A DNA stretch of 40,172 bases. Origin: Planctomycetaceae bacterium (GTDB lineage Bacteria; Planctomycetota; Planctomycetia; Pirellulales; Pirellulaceae). Location: the NCBI GenBank assembly GCA_005798335.1, contig SYJV01000274.1:1-40172 (forward strand), given 5' to 3'. Both the position numbers and the translations under genes were made by a program. Below the pieces are notes generated by a model. That model searched no databases. It had not been told where the DNA came from and saw only the letters and a list, made by a program, of their open reading frames with translations. This document shows, piece after piece, positions 33,327 to 40,172 of the stretch; position 1 is the stretch's first letter, and every line of letters begins with the position of its first letter.

Positions 33327-36300
33327 GTCAGGTTTGCCACCAAAGGATTGTTTGCCGCATCGTGATTTGATTCGGCAGGAGGAGTGTTCTGTTCGGTTTC
33401 TTGAATTTCATCGGCGTCTGCATCCGACGATGCAACCATCGATTCCAGCGAATCGTCATCGCCGTCGTATTCCGGATCATCTAATTGATTAAGGACTGGC
33501 AACGGATCAACAATGCGCCAGGCAGGTAACTGGGTCATCACGCCGGCGACAATGTAACCTCCACGCACTAACCAAACGACATAGCCCACGGATAAAGTCG
33601 ATGTCAATCCAGTTGCCGCGCCCATCACGATCGGATCGATGCTTGGGATTACGTCAATCTGCTGTTGAATGCTGTCGATGTCTTGCCAGACAATATCAGT
33701 CGCAGCATTAAAAGTTGCGATGGAAAAACCTAAGTCGTTGATGGTATCTAGCGTGCGAAGCGAATCATTTCTGGATTCAGCTCGGTAGGAACGATAGCCC
33801 TGCTGCGACGAGGATTCCACCAAGCGTTCCGTCAGTCTCTGGACTCGATGGACATTCTCCGCGACGCGAATTTCCGCCAGCGTAGACAGCCCTCGTTGCG
33901 CCTCAGTGGGAATGTTGCTGGTTTGGGACTGCGTTTCTGCAATCTGATTAGTGATCACCGGTGAATTGGCCTCTGCGACCGGCGTCGCGCTATCAGATGT
34001 TGCAGGCGGACTGGTGCTGGAACTGGCTGAGGAGGAAGCGGAGGACGATGAGGATGAGGACGACGAAGAAGACTCGGGAGATATGGTTGATGGTGGAGGA
34101 GGCGTGGTAGTTATCGAATCGCTCGAAATGACAGGCTGCTGAAGCGTAGCGATCGTGATGAACACAGTTCCAGTGTCGACACCGCCGTTACCGTCAGATA
34201 CTTCATAGGTAAATGATTCTTGTCCGCCGACATCTGCTGACGGTGTGTACACAAACGAGCCGTCGGGGGCAATGCTAACTCTATCGAGGCTGCCCACGAG
34301 CGCGACCGTTAAACTGTGACCGTCTTCGTCGGTAACTCCCTGCAGTAAACCGGGTGCAGCAACGTTAAAAGGACTTCCCAGCAGAACCGTATAGCTGTGG
34401 TCTCGAGCGACAGGAGCATCATTCGCGTTCTCGACCATAACAGTAATTGCCGCGACTGTGGAGCGTCCCGACCCATCGCTGACCTCAACGTTGACTTCGT
34501 AAAAATTATCGCGGTTGGCATCACCAGGGTTTTCAAAGTTCGGAGGGCTGACGAAAGCCAGATCATTATCATTCGTGATTCTGAATTTGGCTCGATCAAC
34601 ACCACCGACGATTGTAAAACTGAGACTGGGAGTCGGTAAGTCAAGGTCGTCTCCTGCGAGTCTATCAACTATGACCTGTTTCTCGCTAACTCGCAGCAAG
34701 CGCGAAGAAGTGATCACGGGGTCGAATTCGTTTACCGGCAAAATGTCGATGGCAAAAGTCGCTATCGACGACGATCCATCGGTGCTGGATGCACGCACGG
34801 TGATGCCATGTATGCTGGACGATTCCCGATCGATGCGACTGCTATCCGCCACACGAACCACTCCTGTAAACGCATTGATGCTAAAGCGTCCATCGGCACT
34901 ATCGACCAAGGAATACGTGATCGTATTATTGGTTCCATCTAAGTCGACGGCAGAGGCATCAATTCCCACTGCAGTTCCGTTAGCAGCGTTCTCGAGCACT
35001 TGATTGGGGCTGAGGACACTATCCACAATGGGTGAAACATCGAATTCGTCTTGATCGGTAACTTGGATCATCAGCATCTGGACATCGGCCAACCCCGTCG
35101 AGTCGGTAGCTGTTACTTCGACCTGAAAAATATTGTTCTTGTCGCTGTCGCGAAAAGCTTCGTAATCGGACGGTGATGGGGAGAAAATTAGCGTCCCGTT
35201 GTTTTGATCGATTGAAAACCAACTCGCGTCTGCGCCACCAGAGATCTTGTACATAACAGAATCACTATCAACCTCAATGGAGGTCACGATGGCTGGGATG
35301 GAGTTATTTTCAGCAATCGTAATACTGGCGGTAGCCGATCCGCCATTGCTGGTGATGATAGGTGCGTCGTTCACCGGCGTGACAAACAAACTGACAGTTA
35401 CTGGATTCGAACTGCTACTACCGTCTTCAACTACGTAGGTAAATGAATCGCTTCCGAAATAGTTTGCAAACGGCGAATACGTGAAGGAACCATTGGAGTT
35501 GAATAATAGCTTGCCATTGCTGGTAGTAGTTCCCAACGTAGCCATCAGTGGGTTTCCATCCTGGTCGCTGTCGTTGGTAAGCACACCCTGATGAGTTTGA
35601 GCTGGACCAAGCGTTGTCAAACCGCCATTGACCGCCAGGAAATTCGCGTGAATCTGGGCCGCGGATAAACTGCCTTCGTAAGCTCGAAATTCGTCAATCG
35701 CACCTTGGAATGTACGTGACGAAGCGACGCTATGATTACCCACAGTTAAATTCAGCGCAGCGTCCGAGTTTGGACTTCCATCTGGTGACGCCTCTTCGAA
35801 TACTGCTACGGAAACGCCGTTGATAAAAATTTGCGGATCATTGGCGGTTGAAGAACTATCGTAAACTACCGTGACCATCTGCCAGTTGCTGGTCGTGACG
35901 GCACCCATCGCGGTACTCCAACGTCCGACGTGACCTGAGAATCCAAAATGGAACAAAACCCTTCCAGAGCTCCCCGTTCCCGTGGCATACAACCCCCAGC
36001 CGTTGCCCGTGCCCGACGAAAAAGTGCTATTTGCTTTGTCGGCGATTCGTCCATAGGATCCTTCACCCCAGCCCTCGGGATTGATCCACGCTGAGATCGT
36101 GCCACCACCGGTGAACAGGTTGTCAATCACGGTTGCAGAACCGACATTGACACTGTCGTCAACGCCATCAAAGTTCCTCGCTGCTCCGATCCGTCCGGCT
36201 GAGTTGGTAGTACCCGAGTACGAGACAGTATTCGAGTTCACCGTGGAGTCGTCGGCGGGATTAGCCATGTGCAGTACGGCTCTGGTGCTGCTTTCCCATA

Positions 36301-38455
36301 CTCCGTTAGGATTCTGACCAGCGATGGCGGTGGCGTTTCCATAGTACATCCGAATAAAGTCTGTCGAGGATAACGCATCAATCTGCGGGACTCGCACCCA
36401 CACTTGCGAAGTTCCAGTTTCGTTCCACACATCGATTTCATAACTCAGCAAGGTACCGTTGGCATCGACGAATCGTAGATCTTGTCCTGCATTCTGAGTT
36501 TTGCTGTAATCGATCGTGGACGCGTCCAAGGTAACTAAGATCACTTGATCGACGAGATTGGTAGCCGATGTATTGTTGAACGTCAGCTTTTGAAAAGTGG
36601 ACCAATTCGGGTCGAACCAGTTTCCAATTGCCGCCAAGCTGCTGTCTTCCGCAAGTGTATAGGATTCGGAGACTCCGACGGGCGCATCGTTAGCGTCAGT
36701 GATCGCGATCGTGACCGTTTGAGTATCCGTCAGCAATCCGTCCGAGACCTGAACAATTACTTCATACACTCGATCGCTGCCAACGTCGCTGGGTTGTTCA
36801 AAATCCGGCTTCGACTTGAATTGCAACTTACCACTGTTCGCGTCAAGATTAAAGAAACTAGCCTCTGTGCCACCAATAATATTGAAAGTTAATGGCTGCG
36901 ACGGCGTGTCGATATCGCTGGCCGATAGTGTCATGGCAGTTTGAATGTTCTCAGCCAGATTAAACGAATTTGAGGACAGGCTACTGTTGTTATTAATTGT
37001 TGGCGCATCGTTGACCGGAGTTACTGTAATCGTGGCCGAGACAATCGCCGTGCTAAATGCTGACTGTCCGCCATTGGGGATCGTCGCTTGCAAAGCCCCC
37101 ACCGTGCCTATTGTTTCGTCCCACGCGCGAAAGGCTATGGACGCGCCGCCATTCCAATTCGCATTGGGGACAAAGCGGAGCCTCGCGGTACTGTCTGCGG
37201 GCAACAGGCGAGCCAAGGTTTCGCTGACGGTTCCCACATCAGTCCAGTTTGATCCGTTGTCGAGCGAGAACTGCCATTTGCCATGAGAATTATCGGCCGA
37301 CGTAAGGGCAACACCCATCTCAATATTGCCGCTGGTATCGTAGAACTGCCCAGTTGTCAGGTACGAGACGCTGACTCCAAAATTGGAAAACGGATCTTCG
37401 ATCATGTCGGGCAAGTGATTTGCTCCGAATAGAAGCGGTGCTACGTTGTCGACTGACAGCGTGAGACCGCGAATCTCTTCTCCAGATGAGCCTATTCCTA
37501 AATCAACTCCCTCGGCGATAAGCGTTGCTGTACCGTTGGTATTCGAACCCGCGGTCGTTAGCGTCAGAGCAAAGACGTCATACTCCGTAACTGCAACACC
37601 CGCGACTGTATCTGGACTGCGCACGCTCAGCAGGAGCTGGCCTGCTTGGAAGCTCACACCACCGGCCTGCAAATTGACGGGAATCAGCTCTAATCCACCG
37701 ATCTGCTGATCGATTCCGAGGTCACTGCCATCGACCAACAGCGTTGGCGCGGTCACGTTGGTACTCCCTGCACCGACCGTCGTTGCGTGCATTACGTAGA
37801 TATTATCGTCGTCGGCGCCGCCGCTTTGGACCAGTAGGAAATCGCCGTACGCCACCTGGACGTTTCCAACCATGACACCCAACGGTGATTCGACCAGCGC
37901 AATTTCCCGAATATTGGACACACCGCTGGGATCATCCAGCAACTTGGTAAATGTACCCGACGCGTAGTTCCCTGGCAAACTCGGACGAAAGACCATCAAG
38001 TCCTTATTATCAAAGGTGATTCCATTAATGGTCTTGCTACCGCTCTCCAGCGAGAACAACAAATCGCCTTGTTGGAGCGTAAATGAACCTCCGACTCCGC
38101 CAAGAGTAATTGTGGTCTGAACCAAATGCAGAGCGGAAATTGAGTGTCCGCCATCGGTGCCGAACGCGTTGATATTGAACACTGCAGAAAATGTGCCTGA
38201 CGTCGTTCCTGGTTCCAAATCAAACGCTGGATCCCCAAACGCCATTACAGTTCCTGTAGACCATGACGGTCCGCTGTTCGGTGCGGCAGCACCGAGAGTT
38301 GACAACCAGACCGCCGCACTATTGACCGGTAAAACTGTGATCGCAATGTTATCAGTATCGAATAGTGGTCCTCCCATACCGCTATTACCAAGATCGTTAA
38401 CGTTGAACTGAATCGACGAGGAACCGGCAAGCGACGGATTTGGCGTAAAACTCAT
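33323..38455 (-). CDS. Giant cadherin-like/DUF2341/LamG surface protein, 5' end cut off by an insertion sequence
   Basis: The 1710 residues visible comprise tandem cadherin-like repeats with recurrent PVNDAP and ANDAPV boundaries (about 480, 590, 1030, 1345), a planctomycete region with LVDGSDLGID-type motifs (about 50-340), and a DUF2341 plus LamG lectin-like module (about 612-945). A Ser-rich linker follows (about 1460-1480), then a helical stretch, a transmembrane segment (about 1608-1645, TSTLSVGYVVWLVRGGYI) and an acidic tail. There is no signal peptide: the frame stays open upstream to 38518 (DIALDGMSFTP) and enters insertion-sequence DNA, so the real N-terminus is lost. The M at 38455 is only the first available start. 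The protein was probably an anchored adhesin or sensor, made with the downstream kinase. Confidence 0.85.
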   Translation of the reverse strand: MSFTPNPSLAGSSSIQFNVNDLGNSGMGGPLFDTDNIAITVLPVNSAAVWLSTLGAAAPNSGPSWSTGTVMAFGDPAFDLEPGTTSGTFSAVFNINAFGTDGGHSISALHLVQTTITLGGVGGSFTLQQGDLLFSLESGSKTINGITFDNKDLMVFRPSLPGNYASGTFTKLLDDPSGVSNIREIALVESPLGVMVGNVQVAYGDFLLVQSGGADDDNIYVMHATTVGAGSTNVTAPTLLVDGSDLGIDQQIGGLELIPVNLQAGGVSFQAGQLLLSVRSPDTVAGVAVTEYDVFALTLTTAGSNTNGTATLIAEGVDLGIGSSGEEIRGLTLSVDNVAPLLFGANHLPDMIEDPFSNFGVSVSYLTTGQFYDTSGNIEMGVALTSADNSHGKWQFSLDNGSNWTDVGTVSETLARLLPADSTARLRFVPNANWNGGASIAFRAWDETIGTVGALQATIPNGGQSAFSTAIVSATITVTPVNDAPTINNNSSLSSNSFNLAENIQTAMTLSASDIDTPSQPLTFNIIGGTEASFFNLDANSGKLQFKSKPDFEQPSDVGSDRVYEVIVQVSDGLLTDTQTVTIAITDANDAPVGVSESYTLAEDSSLAAIGNWFDPNWSTFQKLTFNNTSATNLVDQVILVTLDASTIDYSKTQNAGQDLRFVDANGTLLSYEIDVWNETGTSQVWVRVPQIDALSSTDFIRMYYGNATAIAGQNPNGVWESSTRAVLHMANPADDSTVNSNTVSYSGTTNSAGRIGAARNFDGVDDSVNVGSATVIDNLFTGGGTISAWINPEGWGEGSYGRIADKANSTFSSGTGNGWGLYATGTGSSGRVLFHFGFSGHVGRWSTAMGAVTTSNWQMVTVVYDSSSTANDPQIFINGVSVAVFEEASPDGSPNSDAALNLTVGNHSVASSRTFQGAIDEFRAYEGSLSAAQIHANFLAVNGGLTTLGPAQTHQGVLTNDSDQDGNPLMATLGTTTSNGKLLFNSNGSFTYSPFANYFGSDSFTYVVEDGSSSSNPVTVSLFVTPVNDAPIITSNGGSATASITIAENNSIPAIVTSIEVDSDSVMYKISGGADASWFSIDQNNGTLIFSPSPSDYEAFRDSDKNNIFQVEVTATDSTGLADVQMLMIQVTDQDEFDVSPIVDSVLSPNQVLENAANGTAVGIDASAVDLDGTNNTITYSLVDSADGRFSINAFTGVVRVADSSRIDRESSSIHGITVRASSTDGSSSIATFAIDILPVNEFDPVITSSRLLRVSEKQVIVDRLAGDDLDLPTPSLSFTIVGGVDRAKFRITNDNDLAFVSPPNFENPGDANRDNFYEVNVEVSDGSGRSTVAAITVMVENANDAPVARDHSYTVLLGSPFNVAAPGLLQGVTDEDGHSLTVALVGSLDRVSIAPDGSFVYTPSADVGGQESFTYEVSDGNGGVDTGTVFITIATLQQPVISSDSITTTPPPPSTISPESSSSSSSSSSSASSSASSSTSPPATSDSATPVAEANSPVITNQIAETQSQTSNIPTEAQRGLSTLAEIRVAENVHRVQRLTERLVESSSQQGYRSYRAESRNDSLRTLDTINDLGFSIATFNAATDIVWQDIDSIQQQIDVIPSIDPIVMGAATGLTSTLSVGYVVWLVRGGYIVAGVMTQLPAWRIVDPLPVLNQLDDPEYDGDDDSLESMVASSDADADEIQETEQNTPPAESNHDAANNPLVANLT

Positions 38456-38462
38456 GCCATCT

Positions 38463-40172
38463 AAAGCAATGTCCCGCTTAACTGCTGGGAATTGGTCTAG
38501 TATTGAATTTCGCTTTTAGCGAGACTTCTTTCCGCAAATTAACGGAAAGGAGTCCGAAATGTCGCGTCTAGCTGTGGACCAATCTGCGGTCCGGGTAGTT
38601 GTTTTGGATCGAGAGGATCGAGTTTGCCCCCAGTGCGGAGGTAGAATGCACGTACGCTGTAGCCGCCAGCGATGCATTCATTCGCTCGACGGCCCGTTGC
38701 AGTTGGATCTTAAACTCGTTCAGTGCTCAAATGCACAGTGCGCGCAGATGAAACTCTTCAGTCCCGAGCAAGAGTGCGGTTATGCGATGCCTCGTTGGGG
38801 GATCGGCTGGGACGTCTTCTGCTGGATCGGTCAGCGACGATTCTCTAGGCATTGGTCCGTGCCGCAAATTCGCCATGAACTCTACGACAGCTACCAGATT
38901 CGCTTGTCGGACGACGCCATCGAAGATCACATTGCTTCTTACCAAAACATGGTTGCGGCTCGACATCAGGCTCCGCAGGAGTTGGCCAAGCTTTATGGCG
39001 GCCACAAGGAGATCGCCCTGTCGATCGATGGACTGCAACCCGAAAAGGGTCATGAGACAATTTACGTCGTGCGTGAAGTAACTCAGCGTCGCGTCTGGTT
39101 TGCCGAAGCGTTGCTGTCGGGCGCGACTGACGAAATCAGGAAGTTGTTCATTCGTGCGAAAGAACTGGCGGTTTCACTGAACTTGAAAGTGGTGTTGTGG
39201 ATCACCGACAAGCAAGAGGCTTTTGTGAGCTGCGCAGCCGCAGAGTTTCCCGACGTTCCACATCGCTATTGCGAGAATCACTTTTTTCGGGACTTGGCCA
39301 AACCGGTGCTGGAGGCGGACAGTACCGCCAAGAAGAAAATGCGTTCCAAAATCAGGGGTTTGCGGGCAGTCGAGCGGGTCGTGCTCGATGCTCAGCAAGC
39401 CACTCAAGCCGTAGCGAACTCGGCTGGTATCCCTGCGGTCGATGCGGCCCAGCCAGACTCTCTGGCAGGCGAAGCCGGTGAGGTAGTACTCGATTACTGC
39501 AGCATGGTGCGCGGCATTTTGAATGATAATCACGGAGGTCCTTACAATCCGCCTGGCCTGCGGATGTTGGATGCGTTGGGTGATGTGCGCGAGTCGTTGG
39601 CGCGGATTGCTTCGTCCGCTCGAACTGGCCCGGAGTTCGCGCTGCTGAATCGACTTCAGGGGTTCATCGACCGAGGTGTGGCTGGCCAGCAAGAGGCCTT
39701 CACCCGCGTGCGAAGCTATACCGACCAAGTGCGCGAAGTCATGGACATTCTGAATACCGAGGAGGGGACGCCGTTGGCTGAGCGCGAACCGCTTTTCGCC
39801 GCCAAGCTGGCTGAGTTTCAGCAAACGCCGAGCGACCCGATTCTGAGCCACTTGGCGAAGGTGATGACGTCGTTTCGAGTGGGCCTCTTCGCGGGAGCAC
39901 AACTGACATCTCATCCGCGCGACAACTTGCACTTAGAGCGCTGGTTTCGACTGCCAAAGTCTCATGAGCGTCGCGTCCACGGTCACCATCACGCGGGCGT
40001 CCGCATCGTGCGCGAGGGAGCGACCTTGATTCCAACGCTCGACGCGCACGCCAACCATCCCGGCCTCTTCACGCGTGAAGAACTTTCTCCGTTCCAGTCA
40101 GCCATCACGCCGTCCAGCCAGATAGCATCGCAGCAACGCCACCGCATCATGGCGAAAAGTCGCTCAAAAAAA
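38463..40172 (+). mobile_element. Insertion sequence, left part (right end outside the window)
   Basis: The element brings a DDE-type transposase gene and interrupts the giant gene. The left boundary is inferred at about 38463-38475, where reading of the giant gene as cadherin-like sequence (IALDG) ends and the stretch TGTCCCGCTTAACTG begins. Its inverted repeat and target duplication cannot be verified because the other end lies beyond 40172. Bases 38476-38558 form the leader before the transposase ATG. Confidence 0.7.
38559..40172 (+). CDS. DDE-type transposase with N-terminal zinc ribbon, partial at the window edge
   Basis: The frame is open for 538 codons to the end of the window. The ATG at 38559 has an AAAGGAG site six bases upstream. 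The N-terminus contains a zinc ribbon (CPQC at 23-26, C34, C39, C56, C61), as in ISL3-like transposases. Candidate catalytic residues are D157 in IALSIDGLQP, D217 in VVLWITDKQEAF and E460 in NLHLERWFRLPKSHERR. Between the second Asp and the Glu is an insertion rich in helices. It would cut and join DNA for its own element. The exact IS family is not certain; ISL3-like or an unclassified group is likely. The last residues (MAKSRSKK) look close to a natural C-terminus. Confidence 0.85.
   Translation, partial: MSRLAVDQSAVRVVVLDREDRVCPQCGGRMHVRCSRQRCIHSLDGPLQLDLKLVQCSNAQCAQMKLFSPEQECGYAMPRWGIGWDVFCWIGQRRFSRHWSVPQIRHELYDSYQIRLSDDAIEDHIASYQNMVAARHQAPQELAKLYGGHKEIALSIDGLQPEKGHETIYVVREVTQRRVWFAEALLSGATDEIRKLFIRAKELAVSLNLKVVLWITDKQEAFVSCAAAEFPDVPHRYCENHFFRDLAKPVLEADSTAKKKMRSKIRGLRAVERVVLDAQQATQAVANSAGIPAVDAAQPDSLAGEAGEVVLDYCSMVRGILNDNHGGPYNPPGLRMLDALGDVRESLARIASSARTGPEFALLNRLQGFIDRGVAGQQEAFTRVRSYTDQVREVMDILNTEEGTPLAEREPLFAAKLAEFQQTPSDPILSHLAKVMTSFRVGLFAGAQLTSHPRDNLHLERWFRLPKSHERRVHGHHHAGVRIVREGATLIPTLDAHANHPGLFTREELSPFQSAITPSSQIASQQRHRIMAKSRSKK

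Noticed and set aside
33951-34142. Acidic open frame on the plus strand (Glu/Asp-rich)
   Set aside because: It is the reverse of the poly-serine linker codons of the giant surface protein.
39174-39932. 252-residue minus-strand open frame inside the transposase gene
   Set aside because: The plus strand holds the DDE residues and is open throughout; the minus frame has no motif.
1-40172. CRISPR arrays, tRNA or rRNA genes, prophage structural genes
   Set aside because: No regularly spaced direct repeats, no cloverleaf with conserved arms and no phage-type proteins were seen; repeats present are palindromic and scattered.

Overview
The window looks like a chromosome segment of a planctomycete, most likely of the Pirellulaceae (Rhodopirellula-like). 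The evidence is lineage-typical gene content: two giant beta-propeller/HEAT/cytochrome c proteins of the PVC CxxCH type, a planctomycete-type ECF sigma factor (Sigma70_ECF class), a formylglycine sulfatase, a DUF1501 protein with a Tat signal, a small GCQV-type lipoprotein, a CHAT-like protein, and a cadherin/LamG giant surface protein paired with a hybrid histidine kinase. Base composition looks moderate (near 50-55% GC by eye). No rRNA, tRNA or CRISPR array was seen.

Layout. 1-5.0 kb: start of a minus-strand gene cut by the window edge (possibly a histidine kinase), a YeiH-type transporter with a small membrane protein, a thioredoxin-fold-like secreted protein, a Pro/Ser/Thr-rich protein and a minus-strand secreted protein. 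5.4-6.2 kb: an ECF sigma factor in two overlapping frames, joined at an A_AAA_AAG heptamer and carrying a 97-bp inverted-repeat element with a 5-bp target duplication, followed by the tail of a lost class III nucleotide cyclase. 6.2-12.0 kb (minus): a PVC cytochrome protein, a diguanylate cyclase and a sulfatase. 12.6-19.1 kb (plus, divergent): a second PVC cytochrome protein, an FMN-binding protein and a NapH-NapG-like polyferredoxin. 19.2-21.6 kb: a patchwork of repeats, a decayed duplicate of the 3' end of the second PVC gene, and an orphan protein with a possible caspase-like His/Cys pair. 21.6-24.7 kb: a CHAT-like protein that appears to lack its catalytic residues. 25-28 kb: lipoprotein, DUF1501 protein and a PPOX flavoprotein. 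28.8-38.5 kb: a TolC-family lipoprotein converging on an operon of a giant cadherin/LamG protein and a hybrid histidine kinase. 38.46 kb to the end: an insertion sequence that has cut off the 5' part of the giant gene.

How it may work together. The genes from 12.6 to 19.1 kb resemble a split NosR/NapGH-style electron conduit: a membrane polyferredoxin (quinone side), a covalent FMN carrier, and a periplasmic haem protein with a dehydrogenase-like propeller. The giant surface protein and the kinase share an ATGA stop/start overlap, which suggests a surface-sensing unit. At least four families of palindromic or terminal-inverted-repeat elements are scattered through the gaps, and two of them have visibly changed genes.
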